From: Candidatus Vicinibacter proximus
GTDB taxonomy: Bacteria; Bacteroidota; Bacteroidia; Chitinophagales; Saprospiraceae
Reading direction: 5' to 3'
Assembly (NCBI GenBank): GCA_016713905.1
Contig: JADJOE010000003.1
Location: forward strand, 1,302,001 to 1,366,000
Length of the DNA: 64,000 nucleotides
A program made the translations under genes and the position numbers. This document shows, piece by piece, positions 43,335 to 51,640 of this stretch; the first letter of the stretch is position 1; every line of letters begins with the position of its first letter. Under the pieces are notes generated by a model. The model searched no databases, had not been told where the DNA came from, and saw only the letters and a list, made by a program, of their open reading frames with translations.

Positions 43335-45725
43335 TTAGAATTTTATTATCCTAACAGTATTACTCAAACCTTGTTCACTGACAAATCTTACCGAATACAT
43401 ACCGGGATTTAATCCCTGACCAACTGAAATATTCTGTATACCATCAGGAATTTGAATTTTGCTAACTATTACCCCGTTGAGATTAAGCACTTCCAAAGCG
43501 CTATTCTTTAGCCCAGGAATTAAATTTAATTCAATGGTTGTTTTATCTAAAAACGAACTTGGATATGCCGCAATGCGCAAGTTTTCGTTAAACAGGTCAA
43601 TAGAACCTACCGGACGCCCTTCGGTTACCAAAAAACCATCGAACCCACCTTCTAAGACATGCCCCGGATTGTCATCTGCAATATCTACTGTAAGTACCAT
43701 ACTGTCAGTCAAAGTAATCATGGATTTGAGATCGATTTTGGATTTAGTTGTCCACTTTGGATCTGGGGTGACAATTTCATCCAAAACTACGGTTTGAGAA
43801 CCGTTATTTAATCTGACCACCATTTTGTCATTTGGTATTCCACTTCCCCCCTGATTTGCAAACCATGTTGAATAGCTAAGCAAAGGCAGATTGTAAGTAA
43901 CCAAATTCATTACTGGGGAAATTAAAACTGTTCCTCCATTGTCAATATCGTCATCCGAAATAGTTGACCCCTCGTTTCCTGTTATAAAACACTCTACCCC
44001 AAAATCATTAGGTAGATCAAGTTCAGGAGCAACAACTACCCCACCTTGGGAAGTACCTTTGGGTTCTCCTCTGGTCCAAGTGCCAGACGATGCGGTAGAT
44101 GTCACTTTCCACCCCTGATCAAATAGAAAATCATCCTGATATCCTTTGTTAACTAAGATAACAATCTCAGAAACAGGATTTTGAGAATCAAAAATCACCT
44201 TCTTATGCAAATAGCCCCATTTACCTACAAATAAATCATAAGGGAAAGTATCTTGAAACACTTGAACGACCACCATCCCGGTTTGATCAGTGATGGAATT
44301 TTTATCCCTATTGTGGTTCGAAAATAAGACTCTAGCATCGGGTATGTTTTGTAAAGTTTTAGCATCTTTAACAGTTACCTTTATGTTTAAAAGCACGTTT
44401 CGAGGCTTTAATTTGACATCTTTAATTGTTACAAGCCCATTTTTCAACTCAATACTGATGGTTTCAGGAAAATATTCAGGATGGTTATAGACCACACTAT
44501 AGGTTCCGGAATTAGCATAACCTGTTTTATAATCTCCTTTAAGATCACTTGTCTTTCCATTTTTTCTAGGTGCTAAAATTTCAATCGTTGTGTTGCTGAT
44601 TGGCAAGCCTGTTAATGAATCAATAACCTTACCTTCCAAATAGCAAGCCCTAATGTAGGTAGGCTTTATAACAAATAATCCGCCCTGAATGTCAGATGCA
44701 ACAATTGTTCCGCTCGGAAGATAAGGACTCACCCCCCAACATCCATTAAATCCACCATGTGGCCCAGACCAAGTATCCACACTTCCTACTTCAACCATAT
44801 TATCAGGTCGATGGACGTCTGTAATTTTTACCCCATCCGTGTAATAAGCTGTAATTAAAAATCCATTTAGATACCTTGTATTATGTGGGATTACGCCGTT
44901 TCCTTCCGTATCCTTTGGACGGTATTTATCCAACAATTTTATATTTGCCAAATCCTGAATGTCATACGATGCAACAAAGGCATTTTCCTTTTCATCCGTT
45001 GTAAAAACATATTTGCCATCATCAGAAGGCCAGGCATTGTGTGTAAAGGCAAAAGGTGTTGTCACAGCTGCCAATTCTTTTACTGCAGAAGGATTTTTTA
45101 TGTCCCATATACTCAATACTCCGTCCAAAACATCTGCGGACCAAATAGTATCATTTCTACCAAAATTATCATGACAGTATCTTTTAGTCTGTGCTCCCAG
45201 GTATTCAGGATTCTCAGGCTGCTTGGTGATGTCAAAGATCAAAGTACCCCTCCATGGTGAACATCCATTCAAATATAACCTACCCTTATCGTCTACAAAG
45301 ACCGTATGACAAGTATTTAATTCGGCTGTTTGTCCGTTAGCAGTAATATTGGCTTTCCAAAATTTTCCCGTGATGTTCAACGGCGCATTCTTCATGTTGA
45401 TTATGATCAAACCGTTTGCTTGATTATCATTCACCCCATAAATATAGTCCCCATAAATATATACCTCTCTCCAGATTGTATTGACCCCTGGCAATCTAAA
45501 TCTTTCAATTGGTTTTGCAGGATCCTCCAAACTATAAATTATAACCGCGTCTCTACTACCAAAGACTGCATACTCTATTTTATTTTTATCAACATAATGC
45601 CAAATCCCTGATCCTCCTTCCGGAACCGGGACGTGGGCAACAATTTTCATATTGAGGTCACCATCCTGCGCATTTAGTGAAAACCAAAAAAGGCAAAATA
45701 AAAATGTTGAAAAACTGTATTTCAT
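43335..45725 (-). CDS. Secreted choice-of-anchor-B-like beta-propeller protein with T9SS domain
   Basis: The 796-residue protein has a signal peptide ending SLNAQ. A LVIVD-repeat/propeller-like domain (about 25-345) is characteristic of choice-of-anchor-B proteins (VYIYGDYIYGVND, NTCHTVFVDDKG, FTHNAWPSDDGKYVFTTDE, NTRYLNGFLITAYYTDGVKI). Two carboxypeptidase-regulatory-like beta domains (about 362-440 and 445-525) follow, then a jelly-roll-like domain (about 535-690) and a sorting domain of T9SS type (AYPSSFLDKT to VRIIKF). It is probably an extracellular adhesin-like or scaffolding protein. No catalytic residues were recognised. A TAAATTTG -7 box (45742-45749, minus) lies just upstream. Confidence 0.82.
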   Translation of the reverse strand: MKYSFSTFLFCLFWFSLNAQDGDLNMKIVAHVPVPEGGSGIWHYVDKNKIEYAVFGSRDAVIIYSLEDPAKPIERFRLPGVNTIWREVYIYGDYIYGVNDNQANGLIIINMKNAPLNITGKFWKANITANGQTAELNTCHTVFVDDKGRLYLNGCSPWRGTLIFDITKQPENPEYLGAQTKRYCHDNFGRNDTIWSADVLDGVLSIWDIKNPSAVKELAAVTTPFAFTHNAWPSDDGKYVFTTDEKENAFVASYDIQDLANIKLLDKYRPKDTEGNGVIPHNTRYLNGFLITAYYTDGVKITDVHRPDNMVEVGSVDTWSGPHGGFNGCWGVSPYLPSGTIVASDIQGGLFVIKPTYIRACYLEGKVIDSLTGLPISNTTIEILAPRKNGKTSDLKGDYKTGYANSGTYSVVYNHPEYFPETISIELKNGLVTIKDVKLKPRNVLLNIKVTVKDAKTLQNIPDARVLFSNHNRDKNSITDQTGMVVVQVFQDTFPYDLFVGKWGYLHKKVIFDSQNPVSEIVILVNKGYQDDFLFDQGWKVTSTASSGTWTRGEPKGTSQGGVVVAPELDLPNDFGVECFITGNEGSTISDDDIDNGGTVLISPVMNLVTYNLPLLSYSTWFANQGGSGIPNDKMVVRLNNGSQTVVLDEIVTPDPKWTTKSKIDLKSMITLTDSMVLTVDIADDNPGHVLEGGFDGFLVTEGRPVGSIDLFNENLRIAAYPSSFLDKTTIELNLIPGLKNSALEVLNLNGVIVSKIQIPDGIQNISVGQGLNPGMYSVRFVSEQGLSNTVRIIKF

Positions 45726-45741
45726 AAAATAATTTTCGCTG

Positions 45742-45749
45742 CAAATTTA
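45742..45749 (-). promoter_or_regulatory. Candidate -7 promoter box of the 43335-45725 gene
   Basis: TAAATTTG on the minus strand matches TAnnTTTG perfectly and is followed by the GCAG start-site context 17 bp before the ATG. No TTTG is seen 19-20 bp upstream. Confidence 0.4.
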
Positions 45750-45843
45750 CTTAAAATAAACCAAAAAAGTGACAAAATTCAAGGCCTAGCTGAACTTAAT
45801 ATGCCATTCCTTAGCCATCTTTGCAGTCTGACAAAATTTTAAG

Positions 45844-46614
45844 ATGGAAGTTTTAAACAGCCTCGAAAACGGCATTCAAATTATTACAATCAACAGGGAA
45901 TCAAGCCTAAATGCATTAAACAAAAATGTCATTCAAATTTTGACTGACCTGTTTCATGAAATTCAAAAATCAAAAAATTCCTTTAAAGGTGTCATTCTGA
46001 CCGGTGCCGGTTCCAAATCTTTTGTTGCAGGAGCCGATATTACAGAATTTCAAAATATAAGTCAAGCAGAAGGGGAAGTTTTATCTCTTAAAGGACAGAA
46101 GTTATTTTCCTCTATTGAAGCTCTCGAAATTCCGGTTGTTGCTGCAATAAATGGATTCGCTCTTGGAGGAGGTTGTGAACTGGCGATGAGTTGTCATCTT
46201 CGAATCGCAGGATCACATGCCCGATTTGGGCAACCTGAATTAAATCTTGGACTCATACCTGGATACGGAGCAACCCAAAGATTGACTAGATATATTGGTA
46301 AAACCAAAACGATGGAATTACTATTAACAGGAGACATGATCAACGCAGAAGAAGCCTTGAGACTGGGTTTAGTGAATCAAATTTGTGAACCTGGTTTTGA
46401 GCTTTCCAGGTCAATAGAGCTTTTAGAAAAAATTGGTAAAAAAGGACCAAAATCTATTGCTGCCATCATCCGAACTGTAAATGCCTATTATCTAAATGAG
46501 GAGAAAGGATTTGCACTTGAAGCTTCGGAATTTGGGAAAATTATGGAGTCATCCGAGGCAAAAGAAGGAATTTTAGCATTTTTAGAAAAAAGGAAACCAA
46601 ACTTCAGACCTTAG
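45844..46614 (+). CDS. Enoyl-CoA hydratase / crotonase family protein
   Basis: The 256-residue protein has the crotonase fold signature: oxyanion segments FVAGADITEF (about 61-70) and FALGGGCELAMSCHLRIA (about 106-123), and the second catalytic Glu in QPELNLGLIPGYGATQRL. Both catalytic glutamates are present, so it should hydrate 2-enoyl-CoA (3-hydroxybutyryl-CoA dehydratase type) in fatty-acid or butanoate metabolism. It is monocistronic and convergent with the AtpZ group. Confidence 0.94.
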   Translation: MEVLNSLENGIQIITINRESSLNALNKNVIQILTDLFHEIQKSKNSFKGVILTGAGSKSFVAGADITEFQNISQAEGEVLSLKGQKLFSSIEALEIPVVAAINGFALGGGCELAMSCHLRIAGSHARFGQPELNLGLIPGYGATQRLTRYIGKTKTMELLLTGDMINAEEALRLGLVNQICEPGFELSRSIELLEKIGKKGPKSIAAIIRTVNAYYLNEEKGFALEASEFGKIMESSEAKEGILAFLEKRKPNFRP

Positions 46615-46660
46615 GCTTTTGTATTGTACCAACAAACCAAAAAAATGATGTGTTACTCGA

Positions 46661-47041
46661 TCAAGACACTTTTTGATGACTGATCTTCATTAAAAAATAG
46701 GTTTCGTAAATTGTGAATATCAAATAGATAAAAAGAGCAGGAATAATTATTTCCTTTTTTTCATAGCCAAACTTTCTTATTGCAAGTATGACAATAAATA
46801 CAAACAAGGTTATTTTCAATAAAACAGAAATAAGAAATATCTGACTAAATAGGTATAGATTTTTTGAATAGCTGGCACGAGTCGAAATCTCGTACACAAT
46901 AATTCCAAAAAACATAAAAAAGACACCCAGCAAACTTAAAAAGAACTTTGACTTTTCTTGTATTGGGAAAATTAAGTTACCAATCAACCACGAAAGGAAA
47001 AAACATAAAAACAAAAAAAGAAAAAACTTCGTTCGGTTCAT
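46661..47041 (-). CDS. Small multi-pass membrane protein downstream of AtpZ
   Basis: The frame is open back to 47077. However, ATG at 47041 overlaps the AtpZ stop as ATGA, which indicates translational coupling, and gives a 126-residue protein with four hydrophobic segments (about 4-24, 32-53, 62-90 and 98-120). No family was recognised. In many Bacteroidota a protein of this size and topology sits between AtpZ and the ATP synthase a subunit (atpB). Here the next gene is an unrelated convergent enoyl-CoA hydratase. Confidence 0.75.
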   Translation of the reverse strand: MNRTKFFLFLFLCFFLSWLIGNLIFPIQEKSKFFLSLLGVFFMFFGIIVYEISTRASYSKNLYLFSQIFLISVLLKITLFVFIVILAIRKFGYEKKEIIIPALFIYLIFTIYETYFLMKISHQKVS

Positions 47042-47256
47042 TCTGATCTTGTCTTTTGCAAATCCATATAGACCCATACCATGGCAGCGAAAAAGAAAAT
47101 TGCTACAAAAAGAATGGTAAAATAAGGCTTTTCTGTATTAAGCTTTTGATCGATCCATCGACCAAGAAATGCTCCAGCAGCCATGGTTCCGAATAATTGA
47201 AAGGCCAATCCTGAATATTTAAGGTAAGCGTTTACCCTTGTTTTATTAGGACGCAT
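47038..47256 (-). CDS. AtpZ/AtpI family protein
   Basis: The 72-residue protein has two transmembrane helices: GLAFQLFGTMAAGAFLGRWID (about 16-36) and a second one at about 44-65. The GxxxGxxxD-type pattern fits AtpZ/AtpI. Such proteins assist assembly of the ATP synthase c-ring or its magnesium supply. It starts 8 bp after the bactofilin stop and overlaps the next gene by 4 bp. Confidence 0.85.
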   Translation of the reverse strand: MRPNKTRVNAYLKYSGLAFQLFGTMAAGAFLGRWIDQKLNTEKPYFTILFVAIFFFAAMVWVYMDLQKTRSE

Positions 47257-47264
47257 TTTCTTTA

Positions 47265-47699
47265 CTACTTCAGATTATCCTCAGACCGCACCGGTGGCGG
47301 TGTATTTCTCCCCGTAAATTGGGAAGCCATTTTACTGACCACATTAAATTTTGCACCGGGACTGACAGAAAGTTTATCTGTATTGATCTCCCCTTCAACA
47401 TGGGCGGTTTCTTTGATTTGTAAAAGATCCTCTATAATTAGACTTCCCTTAAATTGACCTTCTATCACTGCATTTTGAGCCTTAATTTCACCTTCAATCT
47501 GACCTTTAGGCCCTATAATTACCTTCCCCTTACAAATCAATACACCTTTTAGGAGACCATCGATTCTAATGTCGTTGTCTGCATTAATAGTTCCTTCAAT
47601 TATTGTACCCATAACAAGGCTGTTTAGAGCACCCTGGGTAGGGGCTCCGGAAACGCCTTTAACTGGTTCCTTTGCTTGAGTGTTTTTGTTTCCGAACAT
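47265..47699 (-). CDS. Bactofilin (polymer-forming cytoskeletal protein)
   Basis: The 144-residue protein has a central right-handed beta-helix of six-residue-spaced glycine/isoleucine turns, characteristic of the bactofilin fold (IIEGTINADNDIRIDGLLKG, then GPKGQIEGEIKAQNAVIEGQFKG). Flexible termini are rich in Pro, Asn and Gly. Bactofilins polymerise without nucleotide and scaffold envelope processes. It heads a tight three-gene unit with AtpZ and a small membrane protein. Confidence 0.93.
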   Translation of the reverse strand: MFGNKNTQAKEPVKGVSGAPTQGALNSLVMGTIIEGTINADNDIRIDGLLKGVLICKGKVIIGPKGQIEGEIKAQNAVIEGQFKGSLIIEDLLQIKETAHVEGEINTDKLSVSPGAKFNVVSKMASQFTGRNTPPPVRSEDNLK

Positions 47700-47759
47700 A
47701 AGTTTACCTTTTTGAGAAGATAAAATTACAAAAAATCCACCAGCAAACTGATTTGCATT

Positions 47760-47794
47760 AAAAAAGAAAGAGCATCCATTTCTGAATGCTCTTT
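47760..47794 (-). terminator. Intrinsic terminator after the PorP/SprF gene
   Basis: The inverted repeat AAAGAGCAT / ATGCTCTTT (47767-47775 and 47786-47794) has a 10-nt loop. On the minus strand it is followed by CTTTTTTAATG. It separates the T9SS gene from the bactofilin unit. Confidence 0.8.
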
Positions 47795-47819
47795 ATATGT
47801 TAAGTTTATTATAAGTGTA

Positions 47820-48908
47820 CTAGAAGTTAGGGCAATAGATTCCGCGCTTTTCAGGCCCACAAATATTGTAAATAAAAGAAAACTCAAAGGAGTTGTTTGC
47901 AGCACTTGCTTTTCTGAGCCCGGACACATTCACATCATAGCTTAAACCAACTCCAAATTTGTTATAATCAAATCTTGTTGAAAGTATCAATGCATCCATC
48001 AATACTCCATTTGAATAAGTTACTGGTGTTGTTGTTGCATCTTTTACTTTTTCTGAATTGGCAAGACGTCCCCATAAACCAAGTTGGAAAGATTGCTCAT
48101 CATACCTAGATTTACTCATGTTAAATCGGAAGCTTGTACCTCCGTTAACTTGCCAGTGAGGACCTTGAAAAAAGCTGACAATGCCCGGCACTATACTGTT
48201 CTTGCGATCCAGAGCAAAAACCCCGCCACCGTGAACAGTTAATTTTGGATATAAAGGAGCGGGACTAAAATTATTACCTGGTGCATCCACTGAATTGTTT
48301 TGTAGCGGCTCATTCAAATGGCTGTAGGAACCTCCGAAATAATAATTATTGTTTTTATCCAACACAGAGAACCACAATAATCCAATAGTCATGTCTGCAA
48401 ACAGGAAGCCAGGGTCAAAAATCGTCGGATCTCCGGGTAAATTTGTGTTAGGCCCACTTGAGGTAATCTGATTTCCCCAAAGCGCATTGTGAAAATTTAT
48501 ACTTCTCTGATTTAGGGATGCATCGGCTCCAAAAACTAAATATTGGGCTGAAGTACGGGTTCCAGCCATCCGTTTGCTGTAAGATCCGGAAAGCTTGAAT
48601 TGAATGGTTGAAAAATCCAACGACCCAGCCTTATCTCCCCAAAAGGTTCCCCCAAAGCCAAAATAATCATACCTGCCAACGGGTATTTTTTGGTCAAAGG
48701 ACATGTTGAAAGTATTGAAAGATTTTGACTTAAGTACAGGAGCCCACTGGTTCCTGTAATTTGCCACAAACCGCATCTTACAATTCATAACGCCTGTCAA
48801 AGCAGGGTTTAGATTTAAGGGAGACATATAAAACTGAGAAAAATGGATGTCCTGAGTGAATACACTCAATGGAGCAATAAAAAGAATCAATTGTATAATT
48901 CTACGCAT
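47820..48908 (-). CDS. PorP/SprF family type IX secretion system membrane protein
   Basis: The start is at MRRIIQLILF (48908, 362 aa), giving a signal peptide ending FTQ; an upstream in-frame Met adds 19 residues without signal-like character. The N-terminal DIHFSQFYMSPLNLNPALTG motif is diagnostic of PorP/SprF. The rest is a beta barrel of about 14 strands, ending in FEFSFIYNIC. These outer-membrane proteins attach PorE-like or surface proteins to the T9SS. It is the only secretion-machinery gene in the window, here without its usual PKD/OmpA-like partner next to it. Confidence 0.94.
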   Translation of the reverse strand: MRRIIQLILFIAPLSVFTQDIHFSQFYMSPLNLNPALTGVMNCKMRFVANYRNQWAPVLKSKSFNTFNMSFDQKIPVGRYDYFGFGGTFWGDKAGSLDFSTIQFKLSGSYSKRMAGTRTSAQYLVFGADASLNQRSINFHNALWGNQITSSGPNTNLPGDPTIFDPGFLFADMTIGLLWFSVLDKNNNYYFGGSYSHLNEPLQNNSVDAPGNNFSPAPLYPKLTVHGGGVFALDRKNSIVPGIVSFFQGPHWQVNGGTSFRFNMSKSRYDEQSFQLGLWGRLANSEKVKDATTTPVTYSNGVLMDALILSTRFDYNKFGVGLSYDVNVSGLRKASAANNSFEFSFIYNICGPEKRGIYCPNF

Positions 48909-49011
48909 ACCTACTATTTTAGCAAAGGTTAAATATAGAGCTATTCTGACAAAAAACATTCCCATTTCGAAGCACTCTACACATATTTATTTTTTAATAA
49001 TTCGTAAGGAT

Positions 49012-50103
49012 CTAATCTTTAGTTATTAACACACCATATTTCGATACAAGTAAATTGTCATATTCATCTGCAGTATGTATCAGACTTTGGATCAACTTAT
49101 CCAGAAATTCTTGTTTTGAATACTGATCAAAGACTACAAAGGAAAGGACTATATCATTTTTTCGTACCCCTAAGACAAGACCCCGCAAATGATAATTCTG
49201 CTGCAAGATGAACTCGTAAATTGATTTTATATTTTCTTTTGGTAAACCGGCAAGGACTGCATCCCCAGCTATCATTCCCGATTCTTCATGATAACTGATC
49301 AAAATCTTGGCTGAACCTTTTATGATCTCCCAGTTGAAAGGCCCCCTCCTGGTTAATTTTATATCAAACCCCAGCTTGGTGATCGATTCCTCAAGAATCC
49401 TGCGAAGACCTTTGGGTTCGTAGTCTTCAATTTCGGAGATCATACGGATCCTGGCGCCACAAAATGGACAATATTTCTTTTCTTGATTGGGTTCGAAAAC
49501 CAGGTTTGAACATGATTCGCATCTTACTGCAACAGGATTCTCCCTTTTTTTAAAATCTTTTATGCTTTCAAGAAGATATTGACTTGGCAGGGAAAATCCA
49601 ATGTTTTGCCCATCCTTAATGATAAAGGTATTGACCCCGATAATCTCTCCATCTACATTTACAAGTGGCCCCCCACTATTTCCAGGATTTAAAGCTGCAT
49701 CATGCTGAATGTATTGTATGTCGTCTTGCTGATGTAAGGTATTCGAAATTATTCCCTGTGTGGCTGTATATTTTAACCCAAAAGGATGGCCTACTGCCAA
49801 TACCTGGTCTCCCTCAACAGCTTTTGTTGAATCACCAAGTTGAATGTTAGCCAAATTGTGCTTTGCAGGTGATTTAATAAAAGCAAGATCAAACTTTAGA
49901 TCCAGGTATATCACAGGGCTAACTACCCTATGCAAGCCATTGCCATCAATAACCACTTCTTTATTGTTTCTAACAACATGTTCATTGGTGATGATAAGAT
50001 CTGCGTCTTTTAAAAAAAAACCTGTCCCAATTGAAAAAGGAGTAGCGATTTGTATCACTGCACCCTTATATAATTCAATTATATCTTTCAAGTGTTTAAA
50101 CAT
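49012..50103 (-). CDS. Cytoplasmic HtrA-like serine protease fused to a zinc ribbon and an unknown C-terminal domain
   Basis: The 363-residue protein has a trypsin-like S1C domain (about 8-180) with triad His42 (NEHVV), Asp72 (FDLAF) and Ser143 (GNSGGPL). It has no signal peptide and no PDZ domain. A four-cysteine zinc ribbon follows (Cys195, Cys198, Cys212, Cys215). A C-terminal alpha/beta domain (about 230-363, GLRRILEESITKLGFDI, FILQQNYHLRGLVLGVRKNDIVLSFVV) looks like the YbjN/secretion-chaperone fold (inference). Its start overlaps the end of the 437-residue gene upstream by 8 bp, so the two are translated together. Confidence 0.85.
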   Translation of the reverse strand: MFKHLKDIIELYKGAVIQIATPFSIGTGFFLKDADLIITNEHVVRNNKEVVIDGNGLHRVVSPVIYLDLKFDLAFIKSPAKHNLANIQLGDSTKAVEGDQVLAVGHPFGLKYTATQGIISNTLHQQDDIQYIQHDAALNPGNSGGPLVNVDGEIIGVNTFIIKDGQNIGFSLPSQYLLESIKDFKKRENPVAVRCESCSNLVFEPNQEKKYCPFCGARIRMISEIEDYEPKGLRRILEESITKLGFDIKLTRRGPFNWEIIKGSAKILISYHEESGMIAGDAVLAGLPKENIKSIYEFILQQNYHLRGLVLGVRKNDIVLSFVVFDQYSKQEFLDKLIQSLIHTADEYDNLLVSKYGVLITKD

Positions 50104-51409
50104 TTAAATCTTTAATCAGCTGGAGCAAGGAAATTGAAAATTCAATTCTAGAATCAAAATTCAGTTTGACTTCTGAATTTATTTCCGGATACTTGGTAGC
50201 AGATGCTTGAAGTATATCTTTAATAGAAGATTTAATTTTGGATTCAATTTTTTTTATTTCAATGTCTTTCGGACCAAAATGTTTGGTATAACCCAAGTCT
50301 TTGAAAAAATCAGGCTCTTCAATTTCATAAAAAAGATGAAACAGTTTCGAAACAGGTTCTGCAAGAGCAAAACTGAACAGACAATAACCAACTATATAGG
50401 AGCAAATATCCTGGCAAATTTTTACATGTTTATTGGAAAGATACCACTCCAATGCCTGCATTTCGGTATCTATAAACTGGGCGATTGTAGAATGAGGGAC
50501 GTTATTGTTTATCCCAAATGTGTGGTTAACAATATATAATTCAAGCGCAAATTTATCTTCACCAATGGCATTAAGCTCTTTCAGGCTTTTGGATAAAGAT
50601 TGTACCTTTTCATGAGCATCTAGGTCGCCTTGTTCAAAATAGGCACTATGGGCTTCTTCGATAAGCTCCATACTTTTCCCCTCCGGGCATAGCAAGTAGT
50701 CAATTTTATAAAGGGTGTGTAAATAAATGTAGGTCATGGCTCCGGGATATCTGTCCAAATTAAGATTCCCCATGTCTTCCATCGCTATTGCCTTTCTAAG
50801 TGTCTCCTTGAGGAAATTGAATTTTACTTTCTTTATTTCAACATCCTGTTGTACAATATGTGTGGTGTTAATTGCCTCCAGCTCGGTAAATTCATCCAAC
50901 AGCAAATCATCTTGCTTATCTGCTTTGACAGCAATCTCTTTGAGGCCAAAAAACAATTTATAGGGTGATGCTTCTTCAACAAAACTTTCAAAAATGATAC
51001 ATAGATTTGAATTTGGATCCAGAGCATATCTTCCATACTGAAGGTCAAAATTTGATTCTACCAATTTCCTCAAAAACCCGATGCTCAGACTTTTACATTT
51101 GGCAAGCTTCGATTCTGCTCTCAACCAGTTATTATCCACTAACCCTTCAATAATTTTTGATCCTTGAACCAATGAAAATTCAAATCCTCCGGATACCTTT
51201 CGGTAAGTTAGATTCTGCAATTCAGGGTTGTTTAAATAATTAAAGAACTGTTCAAGAGATTGAAAATAATCACCCTGATTAAAAGATTCATTAGCTTTAT
51301 CCCATAGCTCTAGTTGAGATTTATCTTTAGGCAAGTCAGTTGCTCGACCAAAACACAGATTAGGGCCTTTCAATTGAGAGCCCCCTAAAATTCTATCAAA
51401 AAAGCCCAT
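50096..51409 (-). CDS. Unknown 437-aa protein coupled to the HtrA-like protease
   Basis: I do not recognise a family. The protein begins MGFFDRILGG, a start shared by many small cytoplasmic bacterial proteins. It contains an N-terminal tetratricopeptide-like helical pair (about 33-60), a YbjN-like alpha/beta region (about 70-170, GGFEFSLVQGSKIIEGLV...RKLVESNFDLQYGRYALDPNSNLCIIFESFVEEASPYKLFFGLKEIAVKAD), and a helical C-terminal half. There is no signal peptide. The 8-bp overlap with the protease gene argues for a complex or for being its substrate or regulator. It has a 230-bp upstream region before the divergent corA. Confidence 0.75.
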   Translation of the reverse strand: MGFFDRILGGSQLKGPNLCFGRATDLPKDKSQLELWDKANESFNQGDYFQSLEQFFNYLNNPELQNLTYRKVSGGFEFSLVQGSKIIEGLVDNNWLRAESKLAKCKSLSIGFLRKLVESNFDLQYGRYALDPNSNLCIIFESFVEEASPYKLFFGLKEIAVKADKQDDLLLDEFTELEAINTTHIVQQDVEIKKVKFNFLKETLRKAIAMEDMGNLNLDRYPGAMTYIYLHTLYKIDYLLCPEGKSMELIEEAHSAYFEQGDLDAHEKVQSLSKSLKELNAIGEDKFALELYIVNHTFGINNNVPHSTIAQFIDTEMQALEWYLSNKHVKICQDICSYIVGYCLFSFALAEPVSKLFHLFYEIEEPDFFKDLGYTKHFGPKDIEIKKIESKIKSSIKDILQASATKYPEINSEVKLNFDSRIEFSISLLQLIKDLNV

Positions 51410-51591
51410 TAAAGAGATTTAGAAAAAATCCAATATTCAAATATTAAAGACCTAAAATTAGTATTTAACGGGAAAACTAAATCTAAATTTCAACTATACT
51501 CCGGAAATTTGGACAACTCGTTTGTTCTGCCCCATTTAAACCTATTACCCAATTAATAGGAATATAGTTAAAATGATCAGAAATGCCATAC

Positions 51592-51623
51592 TTTAAAGAG
51601 AATGCTTAATTTCCTTAGATTTG
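51592..51623 (+). promoter_or_regulatory. Candidate promoter of corA
   Basis: TAGATTTG (51616-51623) is a perfect -7 box. TTTA (51592-51595), one base from TTTG, lies 20 bp upstream. The expected start site leaves a leader of about 10 nt before the ATG at 51641. Confidence 0.5.
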
Positions 51624-51640
51624 CGTAAACTTAAACAACC

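Noticed and set aside
44883..45260. 125-codon plus-strand ORF with hydrophobic and cysteine-rich content
   Set aside because: It is antisense to the well-supported choice-of-anchor-B-like gene; composition follows from the opposite strand.
47726..47929. 67-codon minus-strand ORF at the end of the PorP/SprF gene
   Set aside because: It runs across the SprF 3' end and the terminator hairpin in another frame.
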